DNA of 64,000 nucleotides, taken from contig NZ_JABBDY010000003.1 in assembly GCF_012847295.1 (NCBI RefSeq), forward strand, positions 1 through 64,000. Direction: 5' to 3'. Of this stretch, positions 25,883 to 35,100 are shown one piece after another. The DNA is from Microbacterium sp. MF43. Lineage in GTDB: Bacteria; Actinomycetota; Actinomycetes; Actinomycetales; Microbacteriaceae. Numbering within the stretch: position 1 is the first letter of the stretch; each line of letters begins with the position of its first letter. Position numbers and translations under genes: made by a program. The notes beneath the pieces are model-generated. The model was not told where the DNA came from, ran no database searches, and saw only the letters and a program-made list of their open reading frames with translations.

Positions 25883-27645
25883 GCGGCCGTGTTCTGGCTG
25901 GCCTGGACGAGCGCCAGCTCGAGGCGGTGCAGGCCCTTCGCGGCCCGGTGGTGGTGCTCGCGGGTGCCGGCACCGGCAAGACCCGCGTCATCACGCATCG
26001 CATCGCCCACGGCGTCGACACCGGCGCGTACTCGCCGGGACGCGTGATGGCGGTGACCTTCACCGCCAAGGCGGCAGGGGAGATGCGTGGCCGGCTGCGC
26101 GCGCTCGGCGTGGACGGCGTCTCGGCCCGCACCTTCCACGCCGCCGCGCTGGCGCAACTGAACTACTTCTGGCCCACGCTCGCGGGCGACACCGCCCCCG
26201 GGGTGGTCGACAATAAGGTCCGGCTGCTCGCTCACGCGGCGGACGGCATCGGCCTGGATCCCGACACACCGACGCTGAGGGACGTGGCGAGCGAGATCGA
26301 GTGGCGCAAGGTCTCGATGCTCGGGATCGACGCCTACGCGGCCGCGCGGCCGAACGGCGTCGGACGACTGACGGTCGAGCGGGTCGTGGACCTTCACCGC
26401 GCCTACGAGAAGCTCAAGGACGAGCGGCGTCAGCTCGACTTCGAGGACGTCCTTCTCGCCTGCGCGGGAATGCTCGAGGCCGAGCCGCACGTGGCGCGCG
26501 CCGTCCACGAGCAGTACCGGCACTTCACCGTCGACGAGTTCCAGGACGTCTCGCCCCTGCAGCACCGGCTGCTGGAACTGTGGCTCGGTGACCGTCGCGA
26601 TCTGTGCGTCGTGGGTGACGCGAGCCAGACGATCTACTCGTTCGCGGGAGCCGAGGCGCGATTCCTGCTCGAGTTCGCCAGCCGCCACGACGATGCCCAC
26701 GTCGTGCGCCTGGAGACCAATTACCGATCGGATGCCTCGATCCTCGCCGTGGCGAACGAGCTCATGCGCGACCGGCCCGGCGCTCTGCAGCTGCGTGCCG
26801 AGGCGCACCGCCCCGTTGCCGATTCGCGTCCGACCGTCACCGCCTTCGAGGATGACGAGGAGGAGGCTCGCGGCGTCGCCGCCCGGATCGCCGCGCAGAT
26901 CGCGGCGGGCATCGATCCTCGCCGCATCGCCGTGCTGTACCGTGCGCACGCCCAGTCGGCCGAGCTGGTGCGGGCTCTCGCCGATGCGGGTATCGCCACC
27001 ACGGTGCTGGGCGGCCGGCGCTTCTTCGACCTTCCCGAGGTGCGGCAGGGGATCATGGCGCTCCGCGGTGCTTCCGTGGCCCCGATGCAGGGCGGACTCG
27101 TCGACACGGTCCGCGATGTCCTGCGCTCGCTCGGGCTGACGGAGGACCCGCCGCCCGCCGGCGGAGCGCTCCGCGATGCGTGGGAGGCGCGGGCGGCTCT
27201 CCTGCGTCTCGCCGAGGAGGCCCCCGAAGGCACGAGCCTGCGCACCTTCACGGATGAGCTCGCCGCGCGCGCGAAAGCGCAGCACGAGCCGGCGCTGCGA
27301 ACGGTCACGCTCGCGACGATCCACGCGGCGAAGGGCCTGGAGTGGGACCACGTCCACCTCGTGGGGCTGGCGGAGGGGCTGCTGCCGATCTCGTACGCGA
27401 CGACGTTCGAAGCCGTCGACGAGGAGCGCCGCCTCGCCTACGTGGGCATCACGCGGGCCGCGCGTACGCTCTCGCTGTCGTGGGCTCGAGGCGTGCGGGA
27501 GCGGCTGCCTTCTCGCTTCCTGCGAGAGATCGGCAGCGGCACTCTGGATGCGGTCGGTGCACCCGCTCGGAGCGCCGGGTCGTCCCGGCGCGCAGGGTCA
27601 GCGACCGCGCGTCCATCGCGGCCGCGCCCGTCTCGGCTTCCCTGA
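25879..27645 (+). CDS. uvrD2: UvrD2-type SF1A DNA helicase, short form
   Basis: This 588-aa 3'-5' DNA helicase has Walker A GAGTGKT (29-35), AVTFTAKAAGEM, Walker B TVDEFQDVS (about 217), GDASQTIYSFAGA, LATIHAAKGLEWDHV and motif VI YVGITRAART. The conserved core ends at RGVRERLPSRFLREI near 27531, followed only by a short Ser/Arg/Pro tail. Mycobacterial UvrD2 continues with an HRDC domain and a four-cysteine module of about 100 residues that is missing here. The last 197 bp overlap the convergent gene on the other strand. The start overlaps the nudC stop. Confidence 0.88.
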   Translation: MSGRVLAGLDERQLEAVQALRGPVVVLAGAGTGKTRVITHRIAHGVDTGAYSPGRVMAVTFTAKAAGEMRGRLRALGVDGVSARTFHAAALAQLNYFWPTLAGDTAPGVVDNKVRLLAHAADGIGLDPDTPTLRDVASEIEWRKVSMLGIDAYAAARPNGVGRLTVERVVDLHRAYEKLKDERRQLDFEDVLLACAGMLEAEPHVARAVHEQYRHFTVDEFQDVSPLQHRLLELWLGDRRDLCVVGDASQTIYSFAGAEARFLLEFASRHDDAHVVRLETNYRSDASILAVANELMRDRPGALQLRAEAHRPVADSRPTVTAFEDDEEEARGVAARIAAQIAAGIDPRRIAVLYRAHAQSAELVRALADAGIATTVLGGRRFFDLPEVRQGIMALRGASVAPMQGGLVDTVRDVLRSLGLTEDPPPAGGALRDAWEARAALLRLAEEAPEGTSLRTFTDELAARAKAQHEPALRTVTLATIHAAKGLEWDHVHLVGLAEGLLPISYATTFEAVDEERRLAYVGITRAARTLSLSWARGVRERLPSRFLREIGSGTLDAVGAPARSAGSSRRAGSATARPSRPRPSRLP

Positions 27646-28312
27646 GCAGGCGGGAGGCGGTGACCCCGGCCTCCCAGAGGATCGACGGCTCTACCTCGAC
27701 GGCCGCGCGGCCGACGAGCTGAGCGGCCACCGTAGGCCACGCGGGGTCCGCATCGCGGCGGTCGGCCGCCAGGCAGGCCAGGCATGCGGTGCGCCCCGGA
27801 CGGATCAGCGGGCCCACGTGTGCGGAGCGGGGCGTGAGGACCACGGGCAGGTGCGGCCGGTCATCGGCCATCAGGGCTGCCGCGAAGGCGGGCGGGATGA
27901 GCCGGTGCGCCACGATGACGAGAGTGGCGGCATCCGCGAATCCGCCGCCCGGCGGATCGAAGGGGTGAGCCGCGTCGACGGCGCACCCGCTCGCGATCAT
28001 CGCCTCCTCGACGGCGGCGAGGTGGTGCGCACGCACGTCTCCCGCCGCCTGCAGCGTCGCACGGACAGGGGTCGCATCGTGCGCGAGAGCGGGCTCGATC
28101 CGGGCCAGGAACCGCTCCGCCGCCCGCTGCGAGGCACCCGCGGCGACGGCGAACGGCACGGCCGCGGCATCCGGGATCCCCCGCTCGAGTTCGCGCACGA
28201 GCCTCTGCTGCCAGGGGGACGGATCGTCGACGACCGCGACCGCGTCCGGGCCGAACTGCAGGACGGTGGGGGTGCGCCACAGCGGCGGATGCTCGGGATC
28301 GATGCGGGCCAT
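27449..28312 (-). CDS. E1-like / TOMM leader-peptide-binding-type protein
   Basis: This 287-aa protein resembles the small ThiF/TOMM-cyclodehydratase C-like proteins found next to uvrD2 and the zinc metalloprotease in actinobacteria (Rv3196-like). It has GPLIRPGRTACLACLAADRR and, near the C terminus, HPECRC, which together form a likely four-cysteine zinc site. No ATP-binding E1 core is obvious, and no YcaO gene or precursor peptide lies nearby, so its role is unknown. ATG 28312 follows GAGACT by six bases. Its 3' end, including the HPECRC codons (27533-27550), lies inside uvrD2 on the opposite strand. Confidence 0.72.
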   Translation of the reverse strand: MARIDPEHPPLWRTPTVLQFGPDAVAVVDDPSPWQQRLVRELERGIPDAAAVPFAVAAGASQRAAERFLARIEPALAHDATPVRATLQAAGDVRAHHLAAVEEAMIASGCAVDAAHPFDPPGGGFADAATLVIVAHRLIPPAFAAALMADDRPHLPVVLTPRSAHVGPLIRPGRTACLACLAADRRDADPAWPTVAAQLVGRAAVEVEPSILWEAGVTASRLLREAETGAAAMDARSLTLRAGTTRRSERVHRPHPECRCRSLAGSEKAAAPARLEPTTARAYARPA

Positions 28313-28405
28313 GCCTCGAGTCTCGCCGCCGACGGGGCCGCCGATGCGGCTGTCCACAGGCCGCGGCCGCGGACGGCGTCCTCGCCGCGCACTGGGGAGG
28401 AGAGG

Positions 28406-29929
28406 CTAGACCGGCCGGTGATCCTCGGGGTTGCCCGAGTCGTCGCCGGAGTCGTCGCGCGAGCCGTCGTCACCGGAACCGTCGTCGCCCGAGTCGTCGG
28501 CGATCAGGCCGCCGTCGCCGGAGTCGTCGGCGATCAGGCCGCCGTCGCCGGAGTCGTCGGCGACCAGGCCGCCGTCGCCCGGGCCGTCCTCCTGGGCGCG
28601 AGCATCGTCGCCCGCGAGGAGACGGGCCAGCGCGTCGTCGAACTCGTCCCGTGCGGGCTCCTCTCCGCGTGCGCGGGCCTCGAGCCGGGCGACGAGCGCT
28701 GCCGGGTCGTCGATGTCGTCGGCGCCTGGCATGAGGTCGGGGTAGTCCCACAGGGCGTCGCGGGCGGCGGGCCCGACGGCGTCCGTCACCGAGCGCCACA
28801 TCGCCGCGGCTTCGCGCATGCGGCGCGGACGAAGCTCGAGTCCGACGAGGGATCCCAGCGCGCGCTCCGCGGGTCCGCCGACGGCCCGCCTGCGGCGCAC
28901 CGCCTCGGCGATGCGGTCGGCCGACGGCAGGCGCGAGGTGGCGTCGGCCGTCACGACCTCGACCCACCCCTCGATCGTCGCGAGGAGATTCTCCAACCGG
29001 GCCAGTGCCGCATTCTGCGCCTCGGAGCGCTCGGGCAGCAGCGCGCCGCTCTCGAGGGCGGTGCGCAGCTCTTCGGGCTGCGACGGGTCGAAGCGCGACG
29101 CGAGCTCTTCGAGCGCGTCGGTGTCGACGTGCACGCCGCGGGCGAACTCGGTGACCTGCGAGATGACGTGCAGGCGCAGCCAGCGCGCGTGGCGGAAGAG
29201 CCGCGCGTGGGCGAGTTCGCGCGTCGCCACGTAGAGGGCGAGCTGGTCTTCGGGGACCTCGAGATCCCGGCCGAAGTCGGCGAAGTTCTGGGGGAGGATG
29301 GCCGCCTCGCCGTCGGGCATGAGCGGAATGCCGACGTCGCCGCCGCTGACGACCTCTTTCGACAGGTTGCCGACCACCTGGCCGAGCTGCGACGCGAAGA
29401 GCGATCCTCCGACGGTCCGCATGAGCCTGCCCGCCCCGGCGACGAGCCCCTGCATGTCGTCGGGCGCCTGCTCGCTGAGGGCCGACGTCAGCGCATCGGC
29501 GATGCTCGTCGCGACCGGCTCGGCGAGCTGCTGCCAGACGGGCAGCGTCGCCTCGACCCAGCCGCCGCGCGTCAGGGTCTTCGGCGTCCCCGGAAGCTCC
29601 GAGATCGTCGTGGCCTCGCTGAGCCAGAGTGCGGCCAGCGTGAACGCCTGATCGAGGTCGGTGCGCTGCCCGGTGGTGACCCCGAGGCCGTCCTGATTGG
29701 CGATGTGCAGCGCCTGGCGCTCGGCCATCTCCCACGAGATCCCGCTGTCGCCGCCGCCGGCGAAGGCTCCCTGCAGGTGCCGCATGACCGTCTGCATCAT
29801 GGCCGGGTCGATGTTCATGCCGGACAGGCGCGAGAGGGCCTCGGCATCGAGATCGCCCGCGCCACCCCCGAGCAGCTGGCGCATGAGCTCTTGGAACTCT
29901 TCTTCGGGGGTGCGATCGTCCTCCGCCAC
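28406..29929 (-). CDS. Zinc-dependent metalloprotease, Zincin_2 / DUF2342 family
   Basis: This 507-aa protein has the family's helical catalytic region around YVATRELAHARLFRHARWLRLHV (about residues 230-255), corresponding to the degenerate metal-binding helix of Rv3195-type proteins, which lack a canonical HExxH. The N terminus is Gly/Asp-rich. The C terminus (about 450-507) is an acidic low-complexity tail built from a 10-residue repeat (DSGDGGLIAD). The GTG start has GAAAGG eight bases upstream. It is divergent from the PDZ-Lon gene, the same arrangement as Rv3195/Rv3194c. Proteolytic activity is assumed from the family name. Confidence 0.8.
   Translation of the reverse strand: MAEDDRTPEEEFQELMRQLLGGGAGDLDAEALSRLSGMNIDPAMMQTVMRHLQGAFAGGGDSGISWEMAERQALHIANQDGLGVTTGQRTDLDQAFTLAALWLSEATTISELPGTPKTLTRGGWVEATLPVWQQLAEPVATSIADALTSALSEQAPDDMQGLVAGAGRLMRTVGGSLFASQLGQVVGNLSKEVVSGGDVGIPLMPDGEAAILPQNFADFGRDLEVPEDQLALYVATRELAHARLFRHARWLRLHVISQVTEFARGVHVDTDALEELASRFDPSQPEELRTALESGALLPERSEAQNAALARLENLLATIEGWVEVVTADATSRLPSADRIAEAVRRRRAVGGPAERALGSLVGLELRPRRMREAAAMWRSVTDAVGPAARDALWDYPDLMPGADDIDDPAALVARLEARARGEEPARDEFDDALARLLAGDDARAQEDGPGDGGLVADDSGDGGLIADDSGDGGLIADDSGDDGSGDDGSRDDSGDDSGNPEDHRPV
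28491..28580. repeat. Three 30-bp in-frame tandem repeats in the metalloprotease tail
   Basis: Units at 28491-28520, 28521-28550 and 28551-28580 are identical except for two changes in the last (including ATC to ACC, which turns Ile into Val on the coding strand). They encode the repeated decapeptide GDGGLIADDS. The 30-bp period keeps frame, so copy number can vary without disrupting the protein. Confidence 0.85.
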
Positions 29930-30053
29930 TTCAGCCGCCTTTCAGCCGGTTCATGACCTCGCGCTCTACGCTAGTCGCAGCATCCTTCGCACTTCCCGGC
30001 AGAGCCGTGAACGCCTTACGCCGGTCGCGAACGACCCGGCAGAAAGAGGTCCC

Positions 30054-31187
30054 GTGGCCCTGCCCGACGAGAACGTCCTCACCGAGCGTGCGCCGCAGCG
30101 CCGCATGTCGCGCGGCGGCGTTGTCGGCATCTGGGCGCTCGCGGTCGCGCTCGTCGTCCTGTTCGTGATCACCTTCCTGCCCACCTCGTACGTGATCCAG
30201 CGCCCCGGCCCGGTCTACAACACGCTCGGCACCGCCACGAACGCGGAGGGCGACGAGGTGCCCCTCATCTCCGTCGAGGGCGCTGAGACGTTCGAGACGG
30301 ACGGAGCGCTGGATCTGCTGACGGTGCAGGTCATCGGCAATCGCGAGCGCACGCCGTCCTGGTTCGAACTCGCCCTGGCGTGGTTCGATCCGCAGAAGGC
30401 GGTCCTGCCCATCGACGCCGTCTTCCCCGAGGGGACCACCACCGAGGAGCGCAACTCCGAGAGCGCGGCCATGATGGTCGACTCGCAGCAGGAGGCGACC
30501 GCTGCCGCGCTGACGGAGCTCGGCTACGACGTCGGCGCCCGGCTGACGGTCCATTCGTTCGTCGAGGACTCCGCCGCCGCAGGCGTGCTGGAGGAGGGCG
30601 ACGTCATCCTGGGTGCGAACGGTGAGACGGTGGCGGATGCCGCGTCCCTCCGCGAGATCGTCAACGAAGGCGGCGGCGAGCCGATCGATCTGCGCATCCA
30701 GCGCGACGGCGCGGAGCAGACGGTCGCGGTCACTCCGAAGGAGACCGAGGTCGACGGCGAGACCACGCTGCTCCTCGGGATCACCCTCATGACGGCGTAC
30801 GACTTCCCGATCGATGTGACGATCCAGCTCAACAACGTCGGCGGTCCGAGCGCCGGCATGATGTTCGCGCTCGGGATCATCGACACGCTCACGCCCGACC
30901 AGCTCAACGGCGGGGAGCAGTTCGCCGGGACGGGCACCATCACGGCCGACGGCGAGGTGGGGCCCATCGGCGGGATCCGCCAGAAGCTGTGGGGCGCCAA
31001 GGATGCGGGCGCCGAGTGGTTCCTCGCGCCGGAGGCGAACTGCGACGAGGTGGTCGGGCACGTCCCCGACGGTTTGCAGGTCTTCGCGGTCGAGACGCTC
31101 GACGACGCGCTGAGCGCGCTCGAGACAGTGCGCGACGGCGGCGAGGTGGACGCGCTCCCGACGTGCGAGGCGGCGCTGGCAGGCTAG
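30054..31187 (+). CDS. Membrane-anchored PDZ / Lon-type (S16) serine protease
   Basis: This 377-aa protein has a short cytoplasmic N terminus, one membrane helix (GIWALAVALVVLFVITFLP, about 25-43), an extracytoplasmic PDZ domain (about 165-245; AAGVLEEGDVILGANGETV) and a Lon proteolytic domain. The catalytic Ser is in NNVGGPSAGMMFALG and the Lys in RQKLWGAKDAG, forming the S16 Ser-Lys dyad without an ATPase. GTG 30054 has AAAGAGG four bases upstream, and the upstream ORF extension has no family match. Expected role is cell-envelope proteolysis (Rv3194c type). UPF0182 follows 67 bp downstream. Confidence 0.87.
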   Translation: MALPDENVLTERAPQRRMSRGGVVGIWALAVALVVLFVITFLPTSYVIQRPGPVYNTLGTATNAEGDEVPLISVEGAETFETDGALDLLTVQVIGNRERTPSWFELALAWFDPQKAVLPIDAVFPEGTTTEERNSESAAMMVDSQQEATAAALTELGYDVGARLTVHSFVEDSAAAGVLEEGDVILGANGETVADAASLREIVNEGGGEPIDLRIQRDGAEQTVAVTPKETEVDGETTLLLGITLMTAYDFPIDVTIQLNNVGGPSAGMMFALGIIDTLTPDQLNGGEQFAGTGTITADGEVGPIGGIRQKLWGAKDAGAEWFLAPEANCDEVVGHVPDGLQVFAVETLDDALSALETVRDGGEVDALPTCEAALAG

Positions 31188-31254
31188 GAACTCGCGGAGT
31201 TCGCCCAGCGCGGACTCGGGCGGCCGCCCAGTACGGCCCGCCTAGGATGGGACG

Positions 31255-34155
31255 GTGACCACGACCCCTGCGCCGACGCCGGCCACACCCTCTCGCTCCC
31301 GACGCGTCATCGCGATCTCGCTCGCGATCATCGCGGCCCTCGTGGCGGCCTTCTTCGTCTTCGCGAACCTCTACGCCGACTTCCTCTGGTACGACCAGCT
31401 CGGCTACGACTCGGTGCTGCTGACCCAGTGGATCGCCCGTGTCGTGATGTTCGCCATCGGATTCCTCGGCATGGCGGTGCCGGTATGGCTCGCGATCCAG
31501 CTGGCCTACCGCCTGCGTCCCGTCTATGCGCGGCTGAGCTCGCAGCTCGACCGCTACCAGGAGGTCGTCGAGCCTCTCCGCCGCCTGGCCATGTGGGGCA
31601 TCCCGATCTTCTTCGGCTTCTTCGCCGGTTTCGCCGCGTCGGCGCAGTGGGAGACGACGTGGCTGTGGTTCAACGGCGTCGCGACCGACGTCTACGACCC
31701 CGAGTTCGGCCTCGACACCGGGTTCTACCTGTTCGCCATGCCGTTCTACAGCGCCCTGGTGGGGTTCGTCTCGGCCGTTCTGCTGGTGTGCCTGCTGGTG
31801 ACGGCCCTCGTGTCGTACCTCTACGGCTCGGTCCGCGTGGGGCAGCGCGAGCTGCGGATCTCGAAGGCGGCCCGGATTCAGCTCGCCGTGATCGCTGGCC
31901 TCTACCTGCTGGTGCAGGCTGCGAGCCTGTGGCTAGACCGATACAAGACGCTCATCGAGCCGGGCGACCGCATCACCGGTCCCGGGTACACCGGCGTCAA
32001 CGCGATCATCCCCGGTCAGACGATCCTTGCGATCGTGGCGGTCATCGTCGCCATCCTCTTCTTCGTCACGGCCATCATCGGCCGATGGCGGTACCCGCTC
32101 ATCGCGACCGCGCTCCTCGTCGTGTCGGCCATCGTCCTGGGCATCGGATACCCGTGGGTGGTCAACACGTTCCAGGTGCAGCCGAACCGCTTCGCTCTCG
32201 AGCAGGAGTACTACCAGCGCAACGTCGACTCCACGCACGCCGCGTACGGCGTCGACGGTCTCGAGAAGCAGGACTTCCAGGCGGTGACCGACGCCGAGGC
32301 CGGCCAGCTGCGCGAGGACGCCGCCACGACGGCCCAGATCCGCATCATGGACCCGGCCATCATCTCGCCGACCGTTCGCCAGCTCGAGCAGTTCCGCGGC
32401 TACTACCAGTTCGCCGATCCGCTCGACGTGGACCGGTACGACATCGACGGGGTGTCACAGGACACCGTGGTGTCTGTGCGCGAGCTCGACCTCTCCGAAC
32501 TGGGCGCCGCGGCGGACTGGCAGAACTCGGCCGTGGTCTACACCCACGGCTACGGGCTCGTCGCGGCCAAGGGCAACGACCGCACGGGCGACGGCGACCC
32601 GGTCTTCCTCGAGCGCGGCATCCCCGCCACCGGCTTCCTCTCCGATCAGGAGGACTTCCAGCCGCGCGTGTACTTCGGCGAGTACTCGCCCACGTACTCG
32701 ATCGTCGGCGCGCCCGAAGGGGCCGAGCCGGTCGAACTCGACTATCCGACCGGCGGCGACGGCGGCGGCGAGGTCAAGACGACGTTCGAGGGCGACGGCG
32801 GGCCGAGCCTGGGCAGCGTCTTCAACCGCCTCATCTACGCGCTGAAGTTCCAGGCCGAGCAGATCCTCTTCTCGGACTATGTCAATGAGGAGTCGCAGAT
32901 CCTCTACGACCGCGACCCGCTGACGCGCGTGCAGAAGGTCGCCCCGTACCTCACCCTCGACAGCGACCCGTATCCGAGCGTCGTCGACGGCCGCATCGTG
33001 TGGATCATCGACGGCTACACGCTCAGCGCCAACTACCCGTACTCGTCGACGGTGAGCCTCGCATCGGCGATCTCCGACTCGTCGAACCCGGCGCCGCGCT
33101 TCGCGATGGACGACATCAACTACATCCGCAACTCGGTCAAGGCCACGGTGGACGCGTACGACGGCTCGGTCACGCTGTACGCGTGGGACGAGGAGGACCC
33201 GGTCCTGGCCTCGTGGCAGAACGTCTACCCGTCGACCCTCAAGCCGATCAGCGAGATGTCCGACGAGCTGATGAGCCACGTGCGCTATCCGACGGACCTG
33301 TTCAAGGTGCAGCGGACAGTGCTCGGCGTCTACCACGTCGATGACGCCCGCTCGTTCTACCAGAGCGACAACCGCTGGCAGACGCCCAACGACCCGCAGG
33401 CCGACTCGCAGCTGCAGCCGCCGTACTACTTGACCATGCAGATGCCGGGCCAGGAGGCGCCGACCTATTCGATGTTCACGTCGTTCATCCCGTCTTCCAC
33501 GGGGGGCAACGCGCGCAACGTGCTCATGGGATATCTGGCGGTCGATTCGAACGCAGGAGGCGAGGCCGGCAAGAAGGCGGCCGAATACGGAAAGCTCAGG
33601 ATGCTCGTCATCGACGCGGACACGACGGTGCCCGGCCCCGGACAGGTGCAGAACACGTTCAACGCCGATCCGCTGGTGTCGTCGCAGATCAACCTGCTGA
33701 AGCAGGGACAGTCCGACGTGCTCAACGGCAACCTGCTGACGCTCCCGGTCGGCGGGGGACTCCTGTACGTTCAGCCGGTGTTCGTGCAGTCGTCGGGCGC
33801 GACCAAGCTTCCGACGCTGCAGAAGGTGCTGGTCTCGTTCGGCAATGACATCGCGTTCGAGGACACCCTCAACGAGGCCCTCGATGCCCTCTTCGGCGGG
33901 GATTCGGGTGCCGCCGCCGGCGATGACGATGTCGATCCGACGCCGGGGGCGACGCCGACGCCCGAGCCCACCGAGCCGGAGGAGCCGACGGTCCCCTCCG
34001 ACGAGTACCAGGAGGCGCTGCAGCAGGCTCAGGAGGCGATGCTCGACCGCGATGCCGCGCTTCAGGCCGGCGACCTCACGGCGTTCGCCGAGGCCGACGA
34101 GCGCCTGACCGCCGCGGTCGAGAAGCTCATCGAGCTGGGCGCCCTGGAGCCGTAA
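31255..34155 (+). CDS. UPF0182 family large membrane protein
   Basis: This 966-aa protein has seven N-terminal membrane helices (to about residue 315) and a large extracytoplasmic domain rich in conserved Trp/Tyr/Asp stretches such as YYQRNVDSTHAAYGVDG and TMQMPGQEAPTYSMFTSF. A proline/threonine/glutamate-rich linker and a helical tail follow. This matches UPF0182 (Rv3193c), whose function is unknown. GTG 31255 follows TAGGAT by six bases, a clean leaderless start. A strong hairpin follows the stop. Confidence 0.92.
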   Translation: MTTTPAPTPATPSRSRRVIAISLAIIAALVAAFFVFANLYADFLWYDQLGYDSVLLTQWIARVVMFAIGFLGMAVPVWLAIQLAYRLRPVYARLSSQLDRYQEVVEPLRRLAMWGIPIFFGFFAGFAASAQWETTWLWFNGVATDVYDPEFGLDTGFYLFAMPFYSALVGFVSAVLLVCLLVTALVSYLYGSVRVGQRELRISKAARIQLAVIAGLYLLVQAASLWLDRYKTLIEPGDRITGPGYTGVNAIIPGQTILAIVAVIVAILFFVTAIIGRWRYPLIATALLVVSAIVLGIGYPWVVNTFQVQPNRFALEQEYYQRNVDSTHAAYGVDGLEKQDFQAVTDAEAGQLREDAATTAQIRIMDPAIISPTVRQLEQFRGYYQFADPLDVDRYDIDGVSQDTVVSVRELDLSELGAAADWQNSAVVYTHGYGLVAAKGNDRTGDGDPVFLERGIPATGFLSDQEDFQPRVYFGEYSPTYSIVGAPEGAEPVELDYPTGGDGGGEVKTTFEGDGGPSLGSVFNRLIYALKFQAEQILFSDYVNEESQILYDRDPLTRVQKVAPYLTLDSDPYPSVVDGRIVWIIDGYTLSANYPYSSTVSLASAISDSSNPAPRFAMDDINYIRNSVKATVDAYDGSVTLYAWDEEDPVLASWQNVYPSTLKPISEMSDELMSHVRYPTDLFKVQRTVLGVYHVDDARSFYQSDNRWQTPNDPQADSQLQPPYYLTMQMPGQEAPTYSMFTSFIPSSTGGNARNVLMGYLAVDSNAGGEAGKKAAEYGKLRMLVIDADTTVPGPGQVQNTFNADPLVSSQINLLKQGQSDVLNGNLLTLPVGGGLLYVQPVFVQSSGATKLPTLQKVLVSFGNDIAFEDTLNEALDALFGGDSGAAAGDDDVDPTPGATPTPEPTEPEEPTVPSDEYQEALQQAQEAMLDRDAALQAGDLTAFAEADERLTAAVEKLIELGALEP

Positions 34156-34166
34156 CCCGCTCTCGA

Positions 34167-34201
34167 CGAAGGCCGGCTGCCCGCGAGGGAGCCGGCCTTC
34201 G
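34167..34201. terminator. Bidirectional hairpin between UPF0182 and crtEb
   Basis: Perfect 12-bp arms CGAAGGCCGGCT (34167-34178) and AGCCGGCCTTCG (34190-34201) enclose an 11-base loop. It lies between two convergent stop codons and lacks a T tract, so it probably ends both transcripts as an actinobacterial hairpin-only terminator. Confidence 0.75.
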
Positions 34202-34206
34202 CCGAT

Positions 34207-35100
34207 TCAGGCGGTCAGGAACCAGTACCAGATGAGCAGGAGCGTCACGAGGAAGCCGGCGAGCTGATTGAGCCACAGGAAACGATCCCAGCCGCGCGTG
34301 GCGTCTGCGGCGGTGGCGTCGGTGACGTTGCGGAACGGCCAGACCGTGAGCAGGTAGGGGACCGCGACGAGTGCGGCGAGCGGGCCCGGCCACGCGGTCG
34401 CGAGCATGACGAGGCCGGATGCCCCGTAGCACGCGAGCGCGAATCGCACGGTCCACCGCGCGCCGCGCGCGGTCGCGATCGAGGCGATTCCCGCCTCTCG
34501 GTCCGCCACCACGTCCTGCACCGCGCCGAACGCGTGGGATGCCACTCCCCACAGCGCGAACGCCGCGATGACGGCGACCAGCTGCCAGGTCCAGGCGGCG
34601 CCGGCGAGCACGAGCCCGTACACGGCGGGGGAGAAGAAGTGGATGCTGCTCGTGACCGAGTCCGCGAAGGGCACTTCCTTCAGTCGCAGCGGCGGAGCGC
34701 TGTAGAAGACGACGAAGAAGAGGCTCGCGGCCAGCACGACCCAGGACAGCGGTGATCCGACTGCTACGAGGTAGGCCACGAACGGCAGACAGGACAGTCC
34801 TGCCGCCCACAGCGTCGCCCTGTGCAGGCGACGGTCGAGGACGGCCCCGTGGGCGCCGCCCTTGCGCGGGTTGCGCAGGTCGGATTCGTAATCGAAGACG
34901 TCGTTGATCCCGTACATCGCGAGGTTGTACGGGATGAGGAAGAAGATCGTTCCGACGATGAGGGGCGCGTCGATGCCGCGGGCCGTGAGCAGGTAGGCGG
35001 CCGCGAACGGATACGCCGTGTTGATCCAGCTGACCGGGCGCGAGGAGACGAAGAGCTGCCGCACGACGGTGCCCGGACGCAGGGGCGCGGGCGCGGTCAT
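34207..35100 (-). CDS. crtEb: Lycopene elongase (UbiA-family prenyltransferase)
   Basis: This 297-aa polytopic membrane prenyltransferase adds C5 dimethylallyl units to lycopene to give the C50 precursor flavuxanthin. Aspartate-rich Mg/diphosphate motifs are NDVFDYESD (about 75) and DVVADREAG (about 200), and about eight membrane helices are visible. ATG 35100 is preferred to an upstream ATG at 35169: AGGAGG precedes it, and it overlaps the crtYf stop by ATGA. It is the last gene of the seven-gene carotenoid operon. The family is sure; the exact C50 product depends on the cyclase. Confidence 0.9.
   Translation of the reverse strand: MTAPAPLRPGTVVRQLFVSSRPVSWINTAYPFAAAYLLTARGIDAPLIVGTIFFLIPYNLAMYGINDVFDYESDLRNPRKGGAHGAVLDRRLHRATLWAAGLSCLPFVAYLVAVGSPLSWVVLAASLFFVVFYSAPPLRLKEVPFADSVTSSIHFFSPAVYGLVLAGAAWTWQLVAVIAAFALWGVASHAFGAVQDVVADREAGIASIATARGARWTVRFALACYGASGLVMLATAWPGPLAALVAVPYLLTVWPFRNVTDATAADATRGWDRFLWLNQLAGFLVTLLLIWYWFLTA

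Noticed and set aside
27449-28312. RiPP/TOMM biosynthetic cluster
   Set aside because: Only one TOMM-like protein is present. No YcaO, dehydrogenase, transporter or small precursor ORF was found around it.
28491-28580. Possible short CRISPR array (30-bp direct repeats)
   Set aside because: There are no spacers between units, and the repeats are in frame within the metalloprotease coding region.
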